Part shown: one piece after another, positions 1 to 8,020 of the stretch
Position numbering within the stretch: position 1 is the first letter of the stretch
Layout of the letters: each line of letters starts with the position of its first letter
Assembly (NCBI GenBank): GCA_003222635.1
Contig: QHWQ01000330.1
Coordinates: forward strand, 1 to 33,058
Reading direction: 5' to 3'
Origin: Acidobacteriota bacterium
GTDB lineage: Bacteria; Acidobacteriota; Vicinamibacteria; Vicinamibacterales; UBA2999
Length of the DNA: 33,058 nt
Translations under genes and position numbers: made by a program
The notes under the pieces: generated by a model
Databases searched by the model: none
The model's input: the letters and a program-made list of their open reading frames with translations, nothing else
Told to the model about the DNA's origin: nothing

Positions 1-1
1 C

Positions 2-934
2 GTCCTGACGCGCCGCTTCACGCGCCCGACCTTTCAGTGGGAGAAGCTCGCCGGCCTGATGGTGATCGAAGTGGCGGTTGGCTTCACCGGCTACTTCGCG
101 GGCTTCCGCGAACCGCTCATCATGTGCGTGATCGCGATATTCGAGGTGTTCAATCGGCGGGATGTGCGGCACTGGGCGTTTGCCGGCGTTCTGGCGCTGA
201 TTCTCGCGGTGTCGAGCATCGTCTGGATTTCCGTGCGCGGCCAGCTGCGCCAGGAGATTGACGACGAGGTGCTCTCGGCGTCGCGCGTCGAACGCTTCGA
301 CCGGGCGCGAACTCTGACGTCGGGACTCGCCAGCGAGGGCGCCTCCGACTACGCCGACGCCACGACCACCCTCATCGATCGGCTCTGGGCGATCAAGTAC
401 CCGGCGATGGCGATCGAGCGCGTGCCGGCTCTCGTGCCGCACACCAACGGCGAGATGATGCGTACCGCGCTCGTCCACATCATCACGCCGCGGTTTCTCT
501 ACCCGGACAAGCCCGATCTCGTGTCGGACAGCGAATTGGTCCGCAAGTACGCGGGCGTCAAGGTCGCCGGCCTGGAATCGAACACGAGCATCGCGTTCGG
601 TTACGTGGCGGAGTCGTACGTGGACTACGGGCTGCCGTGGATGTTCCTCCCTGTGATCATCTTTGGCCTCCTTGTCGGGGTGACGTTCCAGATGTGGCTC
701 AGCGTCATTCAGCACCGCGACCTCGCCATCGCGCTCAACACGGTCACGTACTGGCTGGCGCTGTATCTGTTCGAGCGTTCGTGGGCGAAGATGCTGGGGC
801 TGACGATTACGCTGATGGTGTATCTCGGCGGCCTCGTGTATCTCGTCGACCAGTGGCTCCTCATGCGCCGCGCGCAGATGGCGCGCTCCGGCCTGATGGA
901 CCACGTCATCGACACGAGCCAGTCCACCACCTGA
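2..934 (+). CDS. Wzy-like O-antigen/exopolysaccharide polymerase, 5' partial
   Basis: The reading frame is open from the first bases of the window, so the N-terminus lies upstream; the first internal ATG is at 59. Counting from that ATG, hydrophobic segments lie at about residues 5-30, 40-60, 193-215, 222-240 and 246-268, separated by one large hydrophilic loop (about 62-190). The loop contains ITPRFLYPDKPDL and a following Gly/Glu-rich stretch, the pattern seen in Wzy-type oligosaccharide repeat-unit polymerases, where the large periplasmic loop carries the catalytic Arg residues. The role would be joining lipid-linked repeat units at the periplasmic face of the inner membrane. The next gene begins directly after the stop. 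Assignment rests on topology, loop motif and the glycosyltransferase neighbours; sequence identity in this family is low, so an unrelated polytopic membrane protein cannot be excluded. Confidence 0.62.
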   Translation, partial: VLTRRFTRPTFQWEKLAGLMVIEVAVGFTGYFAGFREPLIMCVIAIFEVFNRRDVRHWAFAGVLALILAVSSIVWISVRGQLRQEIDDEVLSASRVERFDRARTLTSGLASEGASDYADATTTLIDRLWAIKYPAMAIERVPALVPHTNGEMMRTALVHIITPRFLYPDKPDLVSDSELVRKYAGVKVAGLESNTSIAFGYVAESYVDYGLPWMFLPVIIFGLLVGVTFQMWLSVIQHRDLAIALNTVTYWLALYLFERSWAKMLGLTITLMVYLGGLVYLVDQWLLMRRAQMARSGLMDHVIDTSQSTT

Positions 935-2089
935 TTGCGCGTCGTCCATGTCTGCGCGTACTTCGCGCCGGCGTTCGTTTACGGCGGACCGCCGCGCAGC
1001 ATCCTCGGCCTCTGCCGCGCGCAGCGCGACGCGGGCGCGGATGTGCGCGTCGTCACCACGACGGCCAACGGCGATACCGAGCTCGATGCCGCGACGGTCG
1101 AGGGCGGCGCATACGACGGCATTCCAGTCCGCTATTGTGCGCGTGCGTGGCCGCGCTCGATCTTTCGCGCGCCGTCGCTCGGCCAGGCCGTCGCAGCCGA
1201 GCTGCGCAACGCCGACGTCCTGCACATTCACGGCGTCTGGAACGCGACCGTCTGGAGCGCCGCAGCCGCGGCCCGCGCCTTGGAAAGGCCGTACGTGCTG
1301 TCGCCTCGCGGGATGCTGACGCCTGCGGCGCTCGCGCACGACCGGTGGCGGAAGCAGCTGGTATATCCGCTGACCGATCGCCGCCTCATTCGCGATGCGG
1401 CACGGCTCCACGCCACCTCCCATCCGGAGTTCGACGAGCTCAATCGTCTCCATCCACAGGGCCGCGCCGTGTATGTGCCGAACGGCGTTGACCTGCCGGC
1501 CTGCACGGGCGATCCGAACGCCGCTCGCCGGCGTTTTCAGCTTCCGGCGGCCGCCCCGCTGGTCCTCTTCCTCGGCCGACTCCATCCCATCAAACGGCTC
1601 GATCTGCTGGCAGGCGCATTCGGACGCGTCCTCCGTCAGCATCCCGACGCCCACCTCGTCATCGCCGGCCCCGATGAACGCGGACACCGCGCGACGATCG
1701 CTCCGCTGTTCAACGATTTCGGAGCGTCCGTGACCTGGACCGGACGCGTGGACGAGGCGGGGAAGCGTGAGCTGCTCGATGCCGCGGACGTGCTCGTCAT
1801 GTGCTCGAACTCGGAAAGCTTCGGGATGAGCGCCGCCGAAGCGATGGCCGCGGCCACGCCCGTCGTCGTCACGCGCACGTGCCCGTGGCCCGAGGTCGAA
1901 GCGCATCAGGCCGGCTTCTGGGTCGATCAGACACCAGAGGCAATCGCCGGCGGACTCAATGCCGTGCTGTCGGACCGCGCCGCCGCGCGGGAGATGGGGC
2001 GCCGCGGCAGAGCGTTGATTGGATCACGGTACAGCTGGTCGCATGCCGCCGCTGCTCTCATCCGCGAATACGAGACCATTGCGACATGA
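935..2089 (+). CDS. GT4-family glycosyltransferase
   Basis: A GT-B fold glycosyltransferase of 384 residues. The N-terminal acceptor domain starts RVVHVCAYFAPAFVYGGPP, with the Gly-rich acceptor-side loop. The C-terminal donor domain (from about residue 205) opens with VLFLGRLHPIKRLDLL, the usual GR-x-x-x-x-K element, and carries an E-x7-E element in SESFGMSAAEA near residue 292. A nucleotide-sugar donor and transfer to a lipid-linked glycan in the cytoplasm are expected from the family; the specific sugar cannot be read from the sequence. The TTG start at 935 follows the upstream TGA with no spacer, so translation is probably coupled. The 3' end overlaps the next gene. The length is normal and the frame intact. 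Confidence 0.88.
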   Translation: MRVVHVCAYFAPAFVYGGPPRSILGLCRAQRDAGADVRVVTTTANGDTELDAATVEGGAYDGIPVRYCARAWPRSIFRAPSLGQAVAAELRNADVLHIHGVWNATVWSAAAAARALERPYVLSPRGMLTPAALAHDRWRKQLVYPLTDRRLIRDAARLHATSHPEFDELNRLHPQGRAVYVPNGVDLPACTGDPNAARRRFQLPAAAPLVLFLGRLHPIKRLDLLAGAFGRVLRQHPDAHLVIAGPDERGHRATIAPLFNDFGASVTWTGRVDEAGKRELLDAADVLVMCSNSESFGMSAAEAMAAATPVVVTRTCPWPEVEAHQAGFWVDQTPEAIAGGLNAVLSDRAAAREMGRRGRALIGSRYSWSHAAAALIREYETIAT

Positions 2090-3146
2090 ACGTGTCGTCG
2101 TGCTGACGCCGATGATGGGCGGAGCCGACGGAATTTCGGAGATGACGCGGCAATGGGTACGGGTGCTGGAATCGCGTGTCGGGCGCGACGTCGGCGGCGT
2201 GGAAGTCTGGTCGCTCGATGACGAGCGCCGGCCGGACGCTGCCGCCCCCTCGACGCAGTTTCAGTCGGCGCATGGCAGCAGGATCCGGTTCGGGACGTTT
2301 GCGCTGCGCGCGGCCGTATCGCCGGCAGCGGGCACGCTTGTCGTGGTCATGCACCTGCAGCTGCTCCCGGTCGCGCTGCCGCTCGTGTGGAGGGGCGCGC
2401 GGCTGATGACGATTCTGATGGGCATCGAGGCGTGGGTGCCTTTGCGTCCGCTCGAACGGCGGGCGATGCAGCGCGCGTGGAAGATCGCCGCCATCTCGAC
2501 GCACACCGTTGGACGGTTTCGCGCCGCCAATCCCGCGCTCGATGACATGCCGATTGCCGTCTGCCGTCCCGGTGCGCCGGCGTTGCCTGTCGCCGCGGCG
2601 GCGCACATCGGCGGCCGCTATGCGCTCATCGTCGGCCGCATGAATTCGCGCGAGCGGTACAAGGGGCACGACATGCTGATCGAGGTGTGGCCGATCGTTC
2701 GCCGCTCGGTGCCCGATGCCCGCCTGGTGATTGCGGGTGATGGCGATGATGTGGAACGACTGCGTGCGAAAGCCGCCGACGGCATCGAGTTCGCCGGACG
2801 CGTGGACGAGCCGCGGCTTGCGGCGCTCTATCGCGACGCCACGTTCTTCGTGATGCCGAGCACGGACGAGGGGTTCGGCCTCGTGTATCTCGAAGCGATG
2901 CGCGCGTCGACGCCGTGCATCGCGGCGCGCGGCGCGGCGGAAGAAATCATCAACGACGGACGCGACGGATTGATCGTCGACGCGCACGACCGCGACGCGC
3001 TCGTGGCCGCGATGGTTCGTCTGTTCGTCGACACCGACACGCGCGCCCGGCTGGCGAAGGCCGCCGTCGAGCGCGTGGACGGCGAGTTTGGCCAGCAGGC
3101 GCTCGGGCGGCGCGTTCGCGGCGTGCTCGAGCTCGGGGAGAATTAG
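2079..3146 (+). CDS. GT4-family glycosyltransferase
   Basis: A second GT-B glycosyltransferase, about 355 residues. The donor half begins RYALIVGRMNSRERYKGHD (GR...K element) and has the E-x7-E motif in TDEGFGLVYLEAM, followed by a Gly-rich AARGAAEEIINDGRDG stretch. The frame is open further upstream, but the conserved N-terminus (RVVVLTPMMGGADGIS) begins close to the TTG at 2079, which gives an 11-base overlap with the previous gene; GTG at 2100 is the alternative start. The stop and the following gene's GTG share one base. Its place between another GT and a carbamoyltransferase indicates a step in assembly of the same repeat unit. The sugar specificity is unknown. Confidence 0.86.
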   Translation: MRHERVVVLTPMMGGADGISEMTRQWVRVLESRVGRDVGGVEVWSLDDERRPDAAAPSTQFQSAHGSRIRFGTFALRAAVSPAAGTLVVVMHLQLLPVALPLVWRGARLMTILMGIEAWVPLRPLERRAMQRAWKIAAISTHTVGRFRAANPALDDMPIAVCRPGAPALPVAAAAHIGGRYALIVGRMNSRERYKGHDMLIEVWPIVRRSVPDARLVIAGDGDDVERLRAKAADGIEFAGRVDEPRLAALYRDATFFVMPSTDEGFGLVYLEAMRASTPCIAARGAAEEIINDGRDGLIVDAHDRDALVAAMVRLFVDTDTRARLAKAAVERVDGEFGQQALGRRVRGVLELGEN

Positions 3147-4906
3147 TGCTGATCCTCGGTATCAATGCGTATCACGGCGACGTCGCCGCCGCCATTCTTC
3201 GCGACGGCGAGCTGGTGGCGGCGGTGGAGGAGGAACGCTTCCGCCGCATCAAACACTACGCGGGCTTTCCGCGAGACGCGATTCGCTCCTGTCTGGCGAT
3301 GGCCGGCGCCGAGCCGCGCGACATCGATGCGTTCGCCGTGTCACGCGATCCGAAGGCGCACCTGTGGCGCAAGGGCCTCTTTGCGCTGACGCACCGGCCG
3401 AATCTGTCGCTCATCCGCGAACGCGCGGCGAACGCGATGTCGGTTCGGCATCTGGCGGAGGCGTGTGCGGCATCCATGGGCCTCGACGAGGCGCGCGTCG
3501 CCCCGCGCATGCACTATGTGGAGCACCACGCCGCGCATCTGGCCAGCACCTTCTTCGCCAGCCCGTTCGAGGATGCGGCCGTGTGCGCCATCGACGGGTT
3601 TGGCGACTTCGTCTCCACATCCACGGGCATCGGCCGGGGCTCATGCATCGCCATCCAGCATCGTGTGTTCTTCCCGCACTCGCTCGGTCTGCTGTATCTG
3701 GCGCTGACGCAGTTCCTCGGTTTCCCGAAGTATGGCGACGAGTTCAAGGTGATGGGGCTCGCGCCGTATGGCGAGCCATCGTTCGTCGATCCAATCCGGC
3801 AGCTGGTCAACGTCGACGATCACGGCGAGCTTGCGCTGGACCTGTCGTACTTCACGCATTGGTCGGGCGGCATGACGATGACGTGGGACGACGGCGAACC
3901 GGAAATCAGTCGGGTGTTCACGCCAAAGCTCGAGGAGCTGCTCGGACCGGCGCGGCGGCCGCACGAACCGCTCGATGCGCGCCATGAGGCGATTGCCGCC
4001 TCGCTTCAACGGGTCTACGAGGAGTGTGCCTTCAAGATCCTGCGCGCGCTGCATCGACGGGTGCGCAATCCACGACTGTGCCTCGCCGGTGGCTGCGGGA
4101 TGAACAGCGTCGCCAACGGAAAGATCCGGTCTGAGACGCCGTTCACGGACGTGTACATTCAGCCGGCGGCGGGCGACAACGGTACCGCGCTCGGCGCGGC
4201 GCTGCACACCTGGCATCGGAGCGGGGGCAGCCGCCGCTTCGAGATGCGGCACGGTTACTGGGGACCGCAGTTCGACGACGCGGCGATTGCGGAAGCGATT
4301 GATGCGCGGCAGGCGGAGATCGAAGCGAGTCACTGCCTTCGCTCACGCATTTCAAGCGAGCCGCACCTGTGCGAGTGGACCGCCTCGCGCATCGCCGACG
4401 GAAACGTCGTCGGCTGGTTCCAGGGACGGATGGAGTGGGGCGCGCGCGCGCTCGGCAACCGCAGCATCGTCGCCGACCCGAGACGGCGCGACATGCGCGA
4501 TGTCATCAACGTCCGCATCAAGTTCCGCGAGAAGTTCCGCCCGTTTGCGCCGTCGGTCGCGGTCGAAGCGCTCGACGATTTCTTCGTGGACGCCGTTGCT
4601 GACCCGTTCATGATCCAGGTCTACCCGGTGCGGCCCGACAAGCGCGACATCATCCCTGCCGTCACGCACGTCGACGGCTCGGGTCGGCTGCAGACGGTAA
4701 GCCGCGAGACCAATGCGCGGTACTGGTCGCTGATCCAGGCGTTCGGACGCCTCACCGGCGTGCCCGTGCTGCTGAACACCTCGTTCAACGAAAACGAGCC
4801 CATCGTGCTGACTCCCGGCGAAGCGCTCGATTGCTTCATCCGCACCGACATGGACGTCCTCGTCATGGGGTCGCACACGTTGGAAAAACTAGGGGGAAGG
4901 GGTTAG
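3146..4906 (+). CDS. NodU/CmcH/TobZ-type carbamoyltransferase
   Basis: About 586 residues, the normal length for O-carbamoyltransferases that use carbamoyl phosphate and ATP to carbamoylate a hydroxyl, usually on a sugar. The start is GTG 3146, sharing one base with the upstream TAG, with GGGGAG just before it; the protein then begins VLILGINAYHGDVAAAI as the family does. The Kae1-like N-terminal domain has the metal-binding pair in EHHAAHLAS (about residues 126-131) and LAGGCGMNSVANGKI (about 313). The C-terminal part has WGARALGNRSIVADPR, FREKFRPFAPSV and LLNTSFNENEPIV, all family hallmarks. It probably adds carbamoyl groups to the polysaccharide made by this operon. The last codons run into a G-rich repeat, so the final few residues may not be native. 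Confidence 0.93.
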   Translation: MLILGINAYHGDVAAAILRDGELVAAVEEERFRRIKHYAGFPRDAIRSCLAMAGAEPRDIDAFAVSRDPKAHLWRKGLFALTHRPNLSLIRERAANAMSVRHLAEACAASMGLDEARVAPRMHYVEHHAAHLASTFFASPFEDAAVCAIDGFGDFVSTSTGIGRGSCIAIQHRVFFPHSLGLLYLALTQFLGFPKYGDEFKVMGLAPYGEPSFVDPIRQLVNVDDHGELALDLSYFTHWSGGMTMTWDDGEPEISRVFTPKLEELLGPARRPHEPLDARHEAIAASLQRVYEECAFKILRALHRRVRNPRLCLAGGCGMNSVANGKIRSETPFTDVYIQPAAGDNGTALGAALHTWHRSGGSRRFEMRHGYWGPQFDDAAIAEAIDARQAEIEASHCLRSRISSEPHLCEWTASRIADGNVVGWFQGRMEWGARALGNRSIVADPRRRDMRDVINVRIKFREKFRPFAPSVAVEALDDFFVDAVADPFMIQVYPVRPDKRDIIPAVTHVDGSGRLQTVSRETNARYWSLIQAFGRLTGVPVLLNTSFNENEPIVLTPGEALDCFIRTDMDVLVMGSHTLEKLGGRG

Positions 4907-4947
4907 GGGTTAGGGGTTAGCTTCCCGCTTCCCACTTTCCCCTAACC
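4892..4947 (+). repeat. G-rich telomere-like repeat with inverted arm
   Basis: Directly at the carbamoyltransferase stop are four G-runs separated by two or three bases: GGGGG-AA-GGGG-TTA-GGGG-TTA-GGGG. The 7-base unit GGGGTTA occurs three times in tandem (4899-4919). It is followed by a C-rich stretch with two CTTCCC units and then CCCCTAACC at 4939-4947, which can pair with GGTTAGGGG at 4901-4909 or 4908-4916. The element could form a G-quadruplex or a hairpin. The first unit supplies the stop codon of the upstream gene. I see no second copy in the window. It may be a mobile intergenic repeat, a transcription attenuator or a site of past insertion. Confidence 0.75.
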
Positions 4948-4954
4948 ACTATCA

Positions 4955-6162
4955 GTGCACGTCTGTTTCTTCAATCGCTCGTACTGGCCTGATCTCAGCG
5001 CGACGGGGCAGCTTCTGACCGAACTCGCGCAGGACCTGGTGAGCGTGCACGGCTGGGACGTGACGGTCGTCTGCGGATATCCGCTCCGATCGGACGCGCA
5101 GCCGCCTGCATCCGAGTGCCGGAACGGCGTGCACATCGTGCGCGCCGCGGGCTCGACGCTCGACCCGAAGCCGTTCGTCGGCCGTGCGACGAACTACGTC
5201 AGCTACTTCGCGTCCGCGCGCTCAAGGGGCTGACCATCCGGAAGCCTGACGTCGTCGTCGCCCTCACCGACCCGCCGATTGTCGGCCTGGCCGCGCTGGC
5301 AGCTGCGAAGAAGGCGGGCGCGCCGTTCGTCTTTCTGTGCGAGGACATCTTTCCCGAGGTGGCCACGCTGCTCGAGGATTTCCACAGCACGGCGGTGAAC
5401 GATGCGCTGACGCAGGTGAATCGGTTTCTCGTCCGCAAAGCGAATCGGATTATCGCGCTGGGCGACACGATGAAGCGCCGGCTCGTGGAAGGGAAGGGCG
5501 CGGATGCGGCAAAGGTCACCGTGATTCATAACTGGGCCGACTGCAGCGCCGTGACGCCGGGCCCCCGCGACAACGCGTTTGCGCGGCAGCACGGGCTCGT
5601 CGACAAGTTCGTCGCGCTGCACGCGGGCAACATCGGCCTGTCGCAGGACCTCGAGATCGTGCTGCACGCGGCCGACCAGCTGCGCGATCGCGGCGACATC
5701 GTGTTCGTCTTCGTCGGCGAGGGGGCGAAGAAAAAGGATCTGCAGGACATGGCGCAGCGCCGCGACCTCCGCAACGTCATGTTCCTTCCGTTCCAGCCGC
5801 GGGAAGCCATGGACCAGTCGTACGCAACCGCCGACGTCTCGCTGATATCGCTCAAGCACGGTCTCGCCGGCGTTATCGTCCCGAGCAAGGTCTACAACGT
5901 CCTGGCGTCCGGCCGGGCGTGTGTCGCGGCCGTCGAGCAGGACTGCGAGGTGGCTGACATCATCAGGCGAGGGGACTGCGGGTTTGTCGTCGATCCCGGC
6001 GATGCCTCCGCGCTCCGAGCACGCGTCGTCGAGCTCGCCGCGGATCGCGGGCGCGCCGCGGAGATGGGCACGCGCGCGCGGGCGGCGGCGCTCGAGTTCG
6101 ATCGGCCGCGGCAGGTGGCCCTCTATGATCGTGTGCTGCGCGAGGTGGCCGCGCGGTGCTGA
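4955..6162 (+). pseudogene. WcaI/WbuB-like GT4 glycosyltransferase, frameshifted
   Basis: The N-terminus starts at GTG 4955 and reads HVCFFNRSYWPDLSATGQLL then DVTVVCGYPL, the typical start of WcaI/WbuB-like GT4 enzymes. This frame stops at 5233. The downstream frame, in another phase, continues with ALKGLTIRKPDVVVALTDPP and runs intact to 6162, including HAGNIGLSQDLEIVLHAA and IVPSKVYNVLASGRACVA. The switch lies at about 5210-5225; one missing G in the run GCGTCCGCGCGCTC would restore a continuous frame. Either the gene is inactivated or there is a single-base sequence error; the otherwise perfect conservation favours an error or a very recent mutation. In an intact form it would transfer a sugar, probably as the first or second step after the phosphoglycosyl transferase encoded next. 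Confidence 0.82.
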
Positions 6163-6758
6163 AGCGCGCGTTTGACGTGGCGTTGTCCGGCGCGGGGCTG
6201 CTGATCTCCGCGCCGCTCTGGCTGCTCATCGCGGCAGCGATCACGCTGGAAGACGGCGGTCCCGTGCTCTTCGTGCAGAATCGCGTCGGCCTCGGCGGCA
6301 CGCCGTTTCACGCGCTGAAGTTCCGCTCGATGGTCCCGCACGCCTCGAGCCTTCCACCCCATCAGGCCGGCGAAGACGATCCGCGCGTGACGCGCGTCGG
6401 CCGCCTCCTGCGTGCGACGGCCATGGATGAACTGCCGCAGCTGTACAACATCTTCCGCGGCGACATGAGCTTTGTCGGCCCGCGGCCGCTGATGCCCGGC
6501 GAGATCGAAGTGCGCGGCAGCGGCGAGCTCGTTCCCCTCGAGTCGATTCCCGGCTACGCCGCGCGTCATTCCGTGCGGCCCGGTCTCACCGGCCTGTCGC
6601 AGGTCTACGCGCCGCGTGACACGCCGCGCGCGCGCAAGTTTCACCTCGATGCGATCTACGTCCGCAACGCGAGCTTCTGCCTCGACCTTTTCCTCGTCGC
6701 GGTGTCGTTCTGGATCACGTTTCGCGGCCGGTGGGAGGTGCGCGTCAGAAAGTTCTGA
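6156..6758 (+). CDS. Phosphoglycosyl transferase (PglC/WcaJ-type sugar transferase)
   Basis: A 200-residue bacterial sugar transferase, the minimal monotopic type. It has one N-terminal re-entrant hydrophobic helix (about 10-30), then [22 protein letters not shown], the catalytic Asp-Glu pair in [23 protein letters not shown] and PGLTGLSQV. The family transfers a sugar phosphate from a nucleotide sugar to undecaprenyl phosphate at the cytoplasmic face, starting repeat-unit assembly. Its small size resembles PglC rather than the larger WbaP/WcaJ with four extra helices. The GTG start at 6156 overlaps the end of the preceding glycosyltransferase by 7 bases, so the genes are probably coupled. 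The frame is intact. Confidence 0.92.
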   Translation: MLKRAFDVALSGAGLLISAPLWLLIAAAITLEDGGPVLFVQNRVGLGGTPFHALKFRSMVPHASSLPPHQAGEDDPRVTRVGRLLRATAMDELPQLYNIFRGDMSFVGPRPLMPGEIEVRGSGELVPLESIPGYAARHSVRPGLTGLSQVYAPRDTPRARKFHLDAIYVRNASFCLDLFLVAVSFWITFRGRWEVRVRKF

Positions 6759-6766
6759 TCCGGCCC

Positions 6767-6772
6767 TATAAT
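6767..6772 (+). promoter_or_regulatory. Candidate -10 box (TATAAT) for the FAD reductase
   Basis: A perfect TATAAT lies 15 bases before the ATG at 6788, giving a predicted leader of only about 8 bases. No clear -35 hexamer is present 16-18 bases upstream and no Shine-Dalgarno precedes the ATG. If real, it gives the reductase its own, almost leaderless transcript. Confidence 0.4.
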
Positions 6773-6787
6773 GCTCACACTGACCTG

Positions 6788-7948
6788 ATGCTTGACGTTG
6801 CGGTCATCGGAGGCGGGCCGAGTGGTCTTCATACGGCAATCCTCCTCGCCAAGGCCGGTCTCGCCGTCACGGTGTTCGAAGAGCACGACGATATCGGACA
6901 GCCGGTCCACTGCACGGGCGTCCTTGCCGACGATGCGTTCGACGAATTCAACCTGCCGCGCGCGCCCATTCTGAATACGCTCTCCACGGCGCGGTTCATC
7001 TCGCCCGCGGGATTCCAGATCTCCTACACCACACCGTCGATCGAGGCGCACGTCATCGATCGCGGCCAGCTCGATCGGATGATCGCCGCGGAGGCGAAGA
7101 CTGCCGGCGTCGATCTCAAGGGCGGACGCCGGGTTCGCAATGTCGAACCGGCCGATCGCGGGATGCGGATCGACATCGACGGAGATGGCACGGTGGAAGC
7201 GCGAGCGGTCGTACTGGCCTGCGGCGCCAGTTACGGCCTGCAGCGCCGCTTCGGCCTCGGCATGCCGCCCGTGTCGTTGAACTCGGCGCAGCTCGAGCTG
7301 CCGGCGCTGCGCGGCGGCGACGTCGAGGTCTATTTCGGCAGCGACACCGCGCCCGGCGGATTCGCGTGGACCGTGCCGGTGACGCGCCCGCGAGGCCCGT
7401 ATGTCCGCATCGGCCTGATGTGCGACGGGGACGCCTCCACCTTCTTCAAACAGTTCGTCAATCGGGTTGGACCGTCGTGAGGCGTCATGCCGGAGCTCGC
7501 GACGGAGCCGCGACGCCGCTTTCTGCCGCTTGCGGCGCTGCCGCGCACGTATGCGTCGCGGCTGCTCGTCGTCGGCGATGCCGCCGGCCTCGTGAAGCCG
7601 ACGACCGGCGGCGGCATCTACTACAGCCTGGTGAGCGCCACGTTGGCCGCCGAGACACTCGGGCCCGCGCTCGCAAGCGATCGTCTCGATGCCGAGGCCT
7701 TGTCCGTGTATCAGCAGCGGTGGCGCCAGCGCCTCGGACCGGAATTTCAGGCGCAGCTCGCGCTCCGCATGCTGGCGCAGCGGATGTCCAATGCGGAAAT
7801 CGATTCGTTGTTCGATCTGGCGCTGACCGACGGCGTGATGCCCATCGTGCGCCGAACGGCGCAGTTCAATCGCCATCGCAATCTCATCGTCGCGCTCTTC
7901 AAGCATGCGCCCTCGCGGCGTGTGCTTTTCAGGCGGTTGATGCAATAG
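6788..7948 (+). pseudogene. Geranylgeranyl-reductase-family FAD oxidoreductase with in-frame stop
   Basis: It starts at ATG 6788 with MLDVAVIGGGPSGLHTA, a GxGxxG dinucleotide-binding fold, then GQPVHCTGVLADDAF as in FixC/geranylgeranyl reductase relatives. The same frame is interrupted by a TGA at 7478-7480 and resumes at once with GVMPELATEPRRRFLPL and LLVVGDAAGLVKPTTGGGIYYS, the second FAD-binding motif of the family. The spacing around the stop looks normal, so a single substitution (for example CGA to TGA) is the simplest cause. The total without the stop would be 386 residues. Natural substrates in this family include polyprenyl lipids, so a role in lipid-carrier or membrane-lipid reduction is possible but not demonstrable. 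ATG 7487 could restart the C-terminal half. Confidence 0.8.
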
Positions 7949-7975
7949 GCGAACCGGAGCGGTGAGCGGCAGGCG

Positions 7976-8005
7976 GAGCGGGCCCAGACCAGGCCCGCTC
8001 TTTTT
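7976..8005 (+). terminator. Intrinsic terminator ending the first polysaccharide operon
   Basis: A perfect 9-bp stem GAGCGGGCC / GGCCCGCTC (7976-7984 and 7992-8000) with a 7-base loop is followed at once by five T residues. It sits 28 bases after the reductase stop and ends plus-strand transcription before the convergent gene. The opposite strand has no T-run after the stem. Confidence 0.92.
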
Positions 8006-8020
8006 GTGTACGAAGGAGAC

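Noticed and set aside
7478-7480. Selenocysteine or programmed readthrough at the internal TGA
   Set aside because: No SECIS-like hairpin is evident just downstream, and the family has no conserved Cys/Sec at this variable position; a substitution is simpler.
6656-7945. Long minus-strand open frame opposite the broken reductase
   Set aside because: It is open only because of GC bias; the plus strand encodes clear FAD-binding motifs on both sides of the stop.
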